Part shown: in pieces, positions 1 to 10,845 of the stretch
How the letters are laid out: each line of letters starts with the position of its first letter
Numbering within the stretch: the stretch's first letter is position 1
Assembly (NCBI GenBank): GCA_002914845.1
Contig: JXTC01000334.1
Coordinates: 209,195-273,194 of the forward strand
Length of the DNA stretch: 64,000 nucleotides
From: Trema orientale
Lineage: Eukaryota > Streptophyta > Magnoliopsida > Rosales > Cannabaceae
Direction of reading: 5' to 3'
Position numbers and translations under genes: made by a program
The notes under the pieces: generated by a model
Databases searched by the model: none
What the model was told of the DNA's origin: nothing
What the model saw: the letters and a program-made list of their open reading frames with translations, nothing else

Positions 1-613
1 GGTCGCGGGTCATTAATAGTTATGTGTATGATAATCTACGTCGAGTTAGGGGATATAATGATGTTATTTGGCATAATGGAAATTGTCTTATTACAATCAC
101 TAAGCAGAAATTGCTGTCCTTGGGCCTCACCCAAATATGGTTAGTAATATATGGGCAAAATTGATTTTTAGAAACAACATGAATATCACACAACTAAAAG
201 TTAATTTTGTTGCAATTTTTCATAACATAGAGCAAGAAAAAACTAATTACATATTCGAGATCCCAATACATACGTCCCTTGAAAAAATTTGTTATCATTA
301 TTTTTTTGTTCGTGCATAATTTTGAAAAACCAAAATGCTCAAGCGATTTTATTCAAACATGCTAAGCTCGAGCGAATCCTTCCATTCACTCAAGAAATTA
401 ATTACAAGTTCTTTTCCCCTTTCTCAAGTTATTTTCGATCTACTTTGCCTTTTGTATCTCTCTTTCTTCTTCTTCTTCTTCTTCTTCTTCTTCTTCTTCT
501 TCTTCTTCTTTTCGTTATGGAGATCTCTCTTCTTTATCTTGGGCTATAAATTTTTCTTTTTTTTAAAATGTTTTTTTCTCTTCTCTTGATTACCTTCTCA
601 GGACAATTTAGAT
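1..613. other. Gene-free flank downstream of the laccase
   Basis: No gene is supported here. The only clear structure is a TTC microsatellite at about 465-510, which creates low-complexity poly-Leu/poly-Phe readings that are not genes. The stretch lies 3' of the minus-strand laccase, so it should hold that gene's 3' UTR and polyadenylation region, but I could not fix a poly(A) site. Confidence 0.6.
465..510. repeat. TTC trinucleotide microsatellite
   Basis: About 15 tandem TTC units with one slight interruption at the left. Seen directly. Confidence 0.95.
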
Positions 614-3600
614 TTAACATTTAGGAAGATCGCTTGGAGGTGGTAGAAGTGACTCATTAGGTCCTTTCCCATTGTCCACCAAAAATGCCATCTTAAGCCC
701 CCATGTTGTGTGCACTTCCAAATGGCAATGCATGAACCAAACTCCTGCTCAACATTATGTAACAACTTTTGGTCAAATCACTTTAACATAGTTAAGCAAG
801 AAATGTAAGAAGCACCTTAGGACCAAAACTTGTCTCATTTAGCTATGTCATTTTCTGTTTCCACCATAGTACAAAGACAAGTTACAATATTTAGTATATT
901 ATTATAAATATTTTATGCAAAACAAAAAAAGACTACCCATGAACCAATGGTGACTCTCTAACTTGGCCACCTACTAAGTTGCCCATAAAATATTAAATCT
1001 TTAAATCTAAGTTTATACCTAATAAGCTCATATCTTTTAATCTAAGAATATTCTTAAAATTTGAGATAGAAACATTAAGATTACCTTTTTGCCCCTCCAT
1101 GCTAAGAAATAGTTTTTTTTAGAGAAAAAAAAAAAAAAACATACCTTCTAGTTTTCCGAGTTTTAGAACAGATAATTGAGCATTATTCTCCTAAATAATA
1201 AATTTAAAAAAAAAAATAAAGGGCATCATTATTTTTTAATAGTTTAAAAATTAATACCTGGATTGTCTGCACGGAACCTGATAGCGGTCCATCCGCCGGA
1301 GGGAACCCCAACTGTATTCCTCTCAACCGGATCAACAAGGTTGAAACTCTTGGAATCATTGGTGGCATTATAGTTCCCGAGTCCCCGACCCACCACGAAG
1401 AAATTGAACCCATGAAGATGAACCGGGTGGTTCTCGGGCGCGATAAGCCCAGTGTCCTGCAAAACCAGCTCCACCGTCGTGTTGTACGCCAGCCGGTAAA
1501 CCTTGGTCCCGTTCACCGTCGCCATATTCGACGGCGAAGCTCCGGTGAAGTTGAACATGGTCGGCGGGTTCCCGGGAAAGTCAGTGGTGAAGACCCCGCT
1601 GATGTTGAAGAAATGGGCCTGGAGCAGGGCCGTAGTGGGCATAACGAAGGTGACGTTGTTGATGCTGGCCACGACCCGGCTTCCATTTCCGGCTCTACAA
1701 GTCGGACATGGGTTTATCCCGAGGCCCACTGTGAAGAAAAGTTTGTGGTCAACCTTCGATGGCACTTTTGCAGGGTAGGTGTTTGAGTTAAGGCTTCTGA
1801 GAGCGTTTATGAACTTGTTGGCGACTTGGGTGGCGTTTTGGGGAGGTGGGGTGGTGAGGGTTGTTGGGGAGTTGGCTAAGGTGCCCGAGTAGTGGAGCGT
1901 GGCGGTTGCGGTGGCGTTGTCGACCGCGATTGGGGAGTCCATGAAGGGCGAGGCTGTGACCAAGTACTTGCCCGAGTTTTGGTCAGCGGTGACTAGGACG
2001 TTTGTGGTTTGGCCCGGGGCGATGACGATTGTGTCGATGGAAAAGGGCTTTACGTAGGTGGCGTCGACTTCGACGACGGTAAGTTTGTGGCCGGCGATCT
2101 TGAAGAATAGCTCTTCATTGAGCGCAGCGTTGATAATGCGCAGGAGGTATGTCTTGCCGGTTTCGACTGGCAACGTGAAGCCGCCTGCATGCACCACCAC
2201 GTTAATTAATTATATGTAGCAAATGTTGAGGAATTAACACTTTAGTATTAAAACTTGAACCAAGAACTTATTGCCTCTTGGCATCACCACGGTTCACATA
2301 TGTCACAACTTGTTAGATTAGATTACTAGAGCTTAGTCACTTGTTACAAATTTGCAGTGTTTAAATAGAATTGGGCTACTTAATTATATTATTTCATCCT
2401 CAAAATTGGGACAAAAAGGATTGTCCATCCGGAAATTTATATTCTTTTTGGAAATTCATAGAAAATTTTAGATATTAATTAGGGAATATCCGATTATTAT
2501 CGATTAGATTACTAACCTTGTGAAGAACAACTTGAGACGGGTCCAGTATTACCGTTGATCGTGTGGGCATCGGAGACGTTTGGTGCCAATCCGGAGGTTA
2601 GAGCTTCGTTGATGACGGCTTCAGTATCCGACTTCCACCACTCAGCTGCAAATTCATTGTATAAAAATATTATTTACAGCTAATTAGTAATTACCAAGTT
2701 TTACGTTTTTTTTTTCATACCAAGTTTTACGTTTTCAGCATATTAATTATAATAATTGATAATTTACTCAATTTTGTCACTCTAGCTAACTAGCTAGCTA
2801 ACAACCCATCACATCATGTTTGATCATACACAGTGCTAATCGTACGTACTACATAACAATAATAGTAATACTTGCCAACTATAAAGCAAAAGAAAAAACG
2901 AAAAACAAAATATAGAGAATCATTTATAATATAAAATAATTGTGAGATGGATCGAAACTGATCACCTAATACAACGACAACTTCCTTGTGGGGTGCAGGA
3001 AAGGGATAAGGCACGCCAAGCTTGGGCAAGATGACTAGGGCGCCATGGACGGTGGCCCTCAGCCAGAGAATGTGAGCGTGCCAAAGTAGGGTTCCCCGTT
3101 GCCCTGTAATGGTGAAATTGTACACGTAGCTTTGCCCCGGTCGGATCGGGCACTGCGTGATGTATGCAGGCCCATCTGCCCACCCAGTTCGAAGTTGCCG
3201 GACTCCATGCCTGTCCACGTTGTACAAACAAAAAAAGTTACTCGTCATTTTGGAGTATATACTATATTAATTTAAATTTGGTATGAGGCTAGTTTAAGTG
3301 GTTAGTGGATGAGTGTGTAACGATTATTTTATTGAAAGAAAAATAAATTTGGTACATAATAACAAATTGTATTAATTCCATAAAAAAAAATTGTATTAAT
3401 TTTTTTTATTAATATTATGATTGATGCTTTTGACGCATGTTTGGGATCCACGTGAACTCGTCAAAATGCATTAATATGATGTAGCATATATATTTAGCAT
3501 ATATATTCTTCGTTTTTATTTTAATATTACTTTCATGTACTCTTACCAGTGGACGCTAACGTTGTATTTGACGTGGTTAACGACCTTGACAAGAACAGTG

Positions 3601-4139
3601 TCGTCTTCCCTAGCGTAGAGTGTGGGGCCGGGAAATTTTCCGTTAACGGTGACGATTGGCTTTGATGAACATAGTTTGGTTGTGTTCTTCAACACCACCT
3701 GCGTACGATACCCATTATTAGAGATACCAAAACGTGAGATAATTAAGCTCTAGAATTTTATCGGGCAGATGTAACAGAAGTTGTGCGCAAGAAAAAGTTG
3801 CTATTATCTAATGGACCATTAAGCTTCAGAACGTAGTACGTAAGAAAGTAAGATAACAAAATTTTTTTTTTGAATGGGAAAGTAAGATAATAATTAAGTC
3901 TTAGAATTTCGTTGGTTTGTTTCGTTAAAAATCTCGAGACGTGCATTTTAGGTTTTGATGGTGTACCTGCCATTTACTAAGTTTCAAAATTTAATTAAGT
4001 ACATAATATAGCTCAAGGAAAACATGATTAATAAAGGCCAAAGGCCTACGCTATGAATTTTTGCTTCATTTGCAGTTTCCCTTACGGTGTATAATTGTAC
4101 GTACATATTCGTTTTAACAATCTGTTTAAGAAACTTAGC

Positions 4140-4181
<42 letters not shown>

Positions 4182-4697
4182 CACACGTGAAAATATTAAT
4201 ATAATATGTACTCAAGATGTATGATTACTGCCCAGTTTCAAAAAAGATGTATGATTACTGATTATAAGTTCCGAAAGTAGAGCCCGATAGAACAAATAAA
4301 ATGTTGCATGATGAAACACGCAAAACTAATTAGACAATAAATCATTTTTTTTTTTGTATATATACGTGCTAGTTAAAGAAGTCACTGATTGTATATAGTA
4401 GGTTCATAATCATTTCGTTAATATTTGAAATTCCAAGCTCAAACATGTTGTCAAATTGTACGTGCCGCTCTTTATTGGCCACGATCGATGATATTTTCAA
4501 GCATATATTACTTATTTTCCCTCTAAACTAATCACATCTTAAATATTAAATAATAATCATTTAATTAACAAAACGGTTAACATTCTTAATTAATTAAGTT
4601 TACTTACATTGAACTTGTAGTGCCGGACTCTGCATTCAACTAAAGCCGGGAAAAGGCATGCCACAAGTACCAGAAGACGAATCCAAGAGTACTCCAT
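614..4697 (-). CDS. Laccase (multicopper oxidase), six exons, intact
   Basis: Secreted blue-copper oxidase. Plant laccases oxidise monolignols and flavonoids in the apoplast using O2. Exons in transcription order: 4697-4608, 3698-3547, 3210-2966, 2645-2517, 2184-1258, 744-614. All introns are GT-AG and the frame closes to 557 aa, the usual laccase length; exons 2-4 (152, 245, 129 bp) have the lengths typical of plant laccase genes. Residues 1 to about 22 form a signal peptide. All four copper motifs are present: HWHG (80-83), HAH (125-127), HPVHLHG (458-464) and HCHLEVH (520-526), with Cys521 as the type-1 ligand and Leu as the probable axial residue. The C-terminus ends DLPKC, as in many plant laccases. 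Many N-glycosylation sequons are visible. In the L2 motif HAHILW, Leu replaces the Ser I expect from memory. Orthology to a numbered Arabidopsis laccase is not claimed. Confidence 0.95.
3699..4607 (-). other. Laccase intron 1 with TA microsatellite
   Basis: A 909-bp GT-AG intron, the longest in the gene, separating the signal-peptide exon from the first cupredoxin exon. It holds a (TA)n tract at about 4151-4179 and a short tandem duplication near 4215-4260. No coding content. Confidence 0.85.
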
Positions 4698-4822
4698 TAA
4701 TTTCTCTCTAGTACTAGCTAGTCGATCTCTAGATCTCTTTTTCTCTCTTTTTCTTTGCTAATGTGTTTTGTCTTCCTGGCTTGTTGCATTCATGTATGAC
4801 TTATCAACATCGATCTCACCCT

Positions 4823-4829
4823 TATTATA
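4823..4829 (-). promoter_or_regulatory. Candidate TATA box of the laccase gene
   Basis: Minus-strand TATAATA about 130 bp upstream of the laccase ATG, followed by a purine-rich (GA) leader running into the start codon. Position and composition suit a plant core promoter. This is inference only. Confidence 0.4.
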
Positions 4830-7800
4830 AAGGGTGACAAGGTCATTGATGCCATGTCGTTTTTCTCCGGTTAGGTGGGTATGGCAATATATTCTTGAGT
4901 TACAAGATTTCTTATTTTCTCACCACTAAGAATATTATTTCCTTAACTATGTTCTTAATTTCTTACATGTTACATAAAGTTGTTTTTTTGATCCATCGAT
5001 CAACCAAATAAAGTAGGGTATATTAGTGGTAATTAAGATCCTTAAAAAAGGAACCTACAACCTTATTCAGCTATTTTGGTTGGTTCGGTTATTTTAAATA
5101 TATGTATATTTTTTTAAATAAGGTTGGCTTGGTTGGTTTTCTGTTTAGACTTACAATCACTGGTCGTGTCCTGATGTTATTTACTGATTAATTATTGTTT
5201 ATTCCTCTAGTTTTTGATAATGGATTTGTGTTGTCAACTCAGTATAGTACTTAGTAAATTAACAGGGACAAAAGGGCAGTTTTGATATTTGATTTTTTAA
5301 AATTTCCGTTTATATATTTTTTATATATTAATGTACAGATATGCATATAATTGAAAAGAAAACGCAAAGTCTAGAAATGTGTATTTCCTCATCTTATTTA
5401 ATTACAAATCTATGAATCTAGCTTATTGGACTCTTAATTAAAGAGATTTAATAAAATTATCATTAAGGGAATGTGATCAAATTCTGAAAATGAATAAATT
5501 CGACAATGTATAATATGTTATGTTGCTTGATTAATTACTACATCTAGAAAACATTCGGAAGAGGTACATTTACCATTAATATTATATTAATGTCTTTATT
5601 GCTTGTTTTTGGGTCCTTGTAAATTCATTGCACGGTTTTCACATTCTTAACATTCTAGAATGAGTGATTTTAAATAGTTGAAGAGTCAAACATCAGAGAA
5701 AGAAAAAAGCAACTAACGGTTATCACATTGGCTTCTTCCTTCCATTATTCCCCCTTTTTTTTCCCACTATTGGTTTGGGTGTACATAGTTAGCAGTTCAA
5801 ATATTATAATGGAGTATTAGGTTGGTAATGCACATTTTTGATGATTTGAATAATATCATGAATTTGGAGAAGATCAGTGGAAACTAAAACCCACATTTGG
5901 ATGCTTAGCAAACAAATGAACTAATGGTTGAGATAGGCCTTTCAGGGTCATCTTCTGATAGTAACCAAACGGATCATGATGGACATGATAATTTGTCTGG
6001 AAGTCAGTTTAGACAAACTTGAGCTGTTGAGCTTAGTTCTAACTCGTCACGAACCTTCTTTTTAATTTCTTCTCAAACTCTTTTCACTTCCCAGGAACTC
6101 TTCCTTTCTCATGAGTTTAAAAATTCAGATTATATATGTACATTGTACATATATATATATGTATGTATATCATTCTTTGTCCAATCAATAATATATTAAT
6201 GCTACCTATGGTCACAATATATATGTATATCAATCTTTGTCCACATATGGTCACATTGGCTCTATATATTAACAGTACGTTTTTTCTTCCTTATGCTTGG
6301 CATGGTATCTATTGCGTGCTGGGGAGAAAAAAAGAAAGAAAAGAAAAGAAAAATAGCAGTACTTTGATTTATTTATTTCTAGGTCTTGAATGCTTTGGAA
6401 ACAAAATTAAAAAAATAACGTTTTTATTTTTCATCAAAGAACTTCTTTTTTAAGGGTATCTTTATTGTTATTATTATTATTTTTTTTGCTAAATTGGGAG
6501 GTTTATACTAAGAGGGCATATGGTAGATTTTGTTTCACTTTCAAGTGAAACGAGCTAGCTATAGCTCTACCAACAAATGCGTGTTCACGAATTAAAGAAG
6601 TCTACCAAGAAAATAAGAACAAAAAAACAAATAGAAGAGAACAAATTTCTTTGTTGACCATTTAGCACCTAATGGATCAGCTCAAAATGCTGCCCCCACA
6701 AAAGAGTAAATTAAAAAAAGAAAGAAAATGAAGCTTTTCCGTTCTTGACATTTCTTTTTCTTTTATTCTTCTCATGACCCTTTTCAAAATATACAACTTT
6801 TTGGTTCTATTTCTGGGTTTTCTTTTTACCGTTGTAATAAAATTGTAATCCTCAACATAATTAACACTTATCGATATTCATTAACTAACTACTAAAGCAG
6901 GAATATATTTTTGAAATAAAAAAAAAGTCGAGATAAACGTCCTGATTTACTATTCTGAATTCTGGACAAAGAAAACCAATTGAACTTTACATCATATTTG
7001 AACTTGAAAAAAGGTCACATTTTTAATAGTACACTAGTTCTTATAAATTAATGATGATTATGTATATATAATCCGCTTACACTACATACTAGCCTAGAGC
7101 CAAAAGATCTAGAGTCGCTTTTGCATCATAATTACTAGTTGAGTGGTAACATTCTTCAAAAACCGTTAATGAAAAACACGAATTGACATCAAATCTTTTG
7201 GATTAACAAATTATATGGGTGATGCCAAACCTAGAATCACATGGAAGGTAATGAATAATTGTCTCTCCTCCATTGAAAACCCAACTTCGATCTTAATGTG
7301 TTGGGAGGAGAATTTTCCATATTGCAAAAAATAAACCAATAAATAATAACAATACTAAGTATCAATCTTTTAATTAATTGGAATTTGATGAAGAATTTAT
7401 CCAAAAGATGTTAAGCGGCAATCCAGTCTTCAGTAACGCTCGGAAAAGAGTACAAATAAGACCCTATTGATTGGTGACATTTTAAAGTTTTTTTTCCCCC
7501 AATAATTGAATTTAAGATTTGGGGTTAAATTCGTCAAACGCTCTATCAATTTCATTTACTATTACAAATGCTCCCGAACATGTACTCTATTCAATGTTAT
7601 CACTTATCAACGCCCGTCCAAAACATTAAACTCTGTTCTAAATGACATTGATATCCTTTATCAGCACAAGCAGGTGTCACAAATAGGAGAGTAGCGCTAG
7701 ATTTACCAACTTGTATCACAAGTAGTTCCTAGATTTTTTATTGGTAAAACAAAAATAAATTAAAAACATGCTAAGTGAGTCTTGGTGCCTTGACTAACTT

Positions 7801-8440
7801 TGACTATATTTTTATTTTATTTTTCAGTGCTCTTGACATATAGAAATTTTGTCTAGAAACGTGTATTAAATGACATTTCATTATTTAAACTGGTTTTATT
7901 GGGGGGGGGGGGGAAAAAAAAAACTTAACAATCACTCCTCTAACATATGTCTTTTTTGTTTCCCACTCCTGGATTGCCATGTAATTAGGATTCAACATTA
8001 GTCAAGACTCAAGATATGAATCCAGATAAATTCGTCAATATGTTCGCTATTTTTCTTAATTAAAAACTCTTTGCAAATGCTTTATATATATATATGAAAA
8101 GAGTAAAGATTGAGATACCAAAATCTTGCACTAAAAACTTATATCAATAATGTGGTATTATTTTTAACCATATAACTTTAAATGGTGTGGTCTCATTTTC
8201 AAAAAAATAAAAATAAAAAAGATAGTCGAAATGAATGTTTTCTCATGTGGTATAAATTTTTAGTATAAAATATTAGTATTCCTAGCATAACTATGTTCAA
8301 AAAAAAAAAAAAAAAAAGAAAGCGGCCCCTGAAGGTCAAGGGTACTTCAGCTTAAGGTCTCAAGGTAGGATGGGAAGAGGGCCTTGGGCCAACGGGTTGG
8401 GCTTGGTTTGTCATTGCCCAATATTCTTTCTTTTTGTTTT
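4830..8440. other. Gene-free AT-rich intergenic DNA
   Basis: No coding sequence is supported. Short local repeats include a partly duplicated TA-rich tract at about 6130-6260 and a G-run followed directly by an A-run at about 7901-7924. The laccase promoter should occupy the left few hundred bases. The rest looks like decayed non-coding DNA. Confidence 0.6.
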
Positions 8441-8967
8441 GGGATAATCACATTTTTATACCTTATGTTTTGAGTCTTTTTCAGTATATACCTTGTGTTT
8501 TGCTTATTATCAACATTTACCTTTAGATTTGGAACTTGTAACAAATTTGTACCTTCTTTGGATTAAACACAAATTTTGACAATTAAGTTTACCAGAATAC
8601 CCTTTAAAACTTTAAGGATATATATTTTAATACTTAATCTAAATTTAAAACTTATTAAAGTTAATAACTTAAAGAACAAATATTAAAAATAATTTAAAAA
8701 TGTAAAAAATTGTAAATATTAAATATTATTTGTTAATATATTTATCCATTTGACAAAAGTTTTAAATTTAAATCAAGTATTATAATATATATGTTAAACT
8801 TTAAAGGATATTTTGGTGCATTCAATGGTCAAAATTTGTGTTTGACCCAGAGAGTGTAAAATTTATTACAAATTTCAAATCTGAAGGTCAATATTGATAA
8901 TAACCAAAATACATGCTATAACCTGAACAAACCGTTAAAATTCAATGTATAATAATATAATTAAGCC
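8441..8967. mobile_element. Long inverted-repeat MITE-like element, family IR-1
   Basis: The left arm (about 8441-8660) and the reverse complement of the right arm (about 8760-8967) align over some 200 bases with scattered mismatches. Shared blocks include CAAACACAAATTTTGAC and the TTATTATCAA / TTGATAATAA pair. There is no ORF. The design is that of a non-autonomous foldback transposon. A related copy lies at about 36573-37018. Target duplications are not clear and the superfamily is unassigned. Confidence 0.7.
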
Positions 8968-9324
8968 TTTTGTTTTTGTTTTATCTTTTTCTAATTTTTT
9001 AATTTTTTTTAGTGTTTGTAAGAAATGTCCACTTTTTTTTTTTCCTTCTAGATCAATTTAAAAATGACCATTTTATAATTTTATTTTGATAAATTACCGT
9101 TTTTTAGTTGATCTATTTTTTTTTTAAAAAAATTAATTTTATGCAAAATAAAGTATTTTTTTTAAAAAATAAATCAAGTTTAAACAAAATAAATCAATAT
9201 CTTTTGGTCTATTAAATGTGGAAAACTACTTTTTAAATGTTTTAAAATTCGGACGTTGTTTAACAATGTATTTTTCAAACAATGGTCCAAAATTCGGGCA
9301 TTTGGCATAAAAGCACAATTTTTT

Positions 9325-10186
9325 GAGAAATTTAGGTGAATGACCAAGATTTTAAATTTGATTAAGTAGATGTCCACTTTTAAAATTTTATAGCTAAATG
9401 TCCAGGTATATATATTTTTACACTTGGTACATACACATATGTACCAATTTTAGTTACTGTACTGAAATGCATTTAGTATATCATTTTTTATACTTGGTAT
9501 ATAAAATTTTACACTTGGTATATAAGCATATATACCGGACATTTTGCTATAACATTTGACAAAGGGACATTTACTGAAATTGGACCCAAATTTTGGTCAT
9601 ATTTCTATAAGCCCCCAATTTTTTTATATAGACACCATATAATTCATTGTATATGAAAAGACATACATACTTGCCATAAAACTATTGTGACAACACTAGG
9701 GTCTCATAGTAAAATGATCGAATTTGGTCCCAATTTAAGTAAATGTTCTTTTTTCAAATATTTTAACAAAATATCCGGTATATATGTTTAGGATAATGCT
9801 TGAGGTGCTAACTTTTGTACCAAATTTTTAATACCAACATATGTGGCATATAATTTGTCACAACTCAATTGGTGATAATGTTTAATCTATTTGTGGTAAG
9901 TATTAACACACTAATTAGATGGTGACAACTTATATTCCACATGTGTTAGTATAAAAAATTTGGTACAAAATTTAAGATATATAGTGTTATCCATATGTTT
10001 ATATACTAAGTGTAAAATATTATATACCAATCATAAAAATTTATATATTTAATACATTAACTGAAATTGATAGATAAATATATCTATTAAGCGTAAAACT
10101 ATATATATCTGAATATTTAGCTATAAAATTTAAAAAGTGGGCATCTACTTAATTAAATTTAAATTGGTCATCCACCTAAATTTCTC
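9325..10186. mobile_element. Inverted-repeat element, family IR-2, with a nested insert
   Basis: The arms GAGAAATTTAGGTGAATGAC (left) and its near-perfect reverse complement (right, ending 10186) continue inward for about 80 bases through a shared block ATTTTATAGCTAAAT. There is no transposase. A fragment of the same terminus sits at about 43388-43430. A second element at 9791-9992 is inserted inside it. Non-autonomous DNA element of unassigned superfamily. Confidence 0.75.
9791..9992. mobile_element. Nested MITE with perfect 9-bp target duplication
   Basis: A 202-bp palindromic element that starts GGATAAT and ends with a near-complement ATTATCC-type terminus (TTATCC). It is flanked by identical 9-bp repeats ATATGTTTA at 9782-9790 and 9993-10001. 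A 9-bp duplication is characteristic of Mutator-like (MULE) elements. It sits inside the IR-2 element and is therefore younger. Confidence 0.8.
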
Positions 10187-10845
10187 CTTTTTTGTGATTA
10201 TCATTTAATTTTGTTTAAAATATTAAAAGCGTAATTTGATTGAGTGACACTTTTGGTAGTTTGATCTTTCTATAAAGGTCAATTTGGGCCTATGTGCGCG
10301 AGTTTGCAACTCAAATATCACCAACTCAGCAAGAGGTCTTATCATCCCAATTTTTATTTTATTTTTTAATTTTGTTTTTCAAAACAAATAAGAACATTTC
10401 CTCAGGAAAAAAAAAAAAAGAAAATCTTCTACCTAAGAAAGTGTGCCATAAAGAAGAAAGCAAAAAAGAGTTGAACTTGAAATAGTGCTGCAGTTAACAT
10501 TTAACAACTAATGCTGCAGTAATAGTATCTGCAATTTGAATTAAATGACTGTTACCCTCTCATAACTTCTAAAATCTAGAGGTACCACCTTACCGCCGCT
10601 AAATGAAAATGACATAAATTCAATGTAATGTTTAATGGTATTAATCCATGTTGCATTTAAAAGTTCAGATTTTTTGAATAGTGTGCCATGCTTAAACACA
10701 ATATGGTACATATGAAAATACATGATCCATAACCCATTATGATCAATAACTTGGAAAATTTAAGATACGTATGCGATGCATATATTTGAGTTTGGGTCAA
10801 GTAGAGCAACAAAGAAATATACTCGTAGTCCCATTTAATAGAGAA
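10187..10845. other. Intergenic region upstream of NPF8 gene A
   Basis: No gene is seen. The interval should hold the promoter of the plus-strand transporter starting at 10846. I see no unambiguous TATA box at a standard distance. There is an A-rich run at about 10407-10419. Confidence 0.5.

Noticed and set aside
289..589. Plus-strand ORFs rich in Leu or Phe
   Set aside because: They are translations of the TTC microsatellite and flanks, with no domain and no splice or start context.
1412..1786. Plus-strand ORFs of 91-124 aa
   Set aside because: Antisense shadow of GC-rich laccase exon 5.
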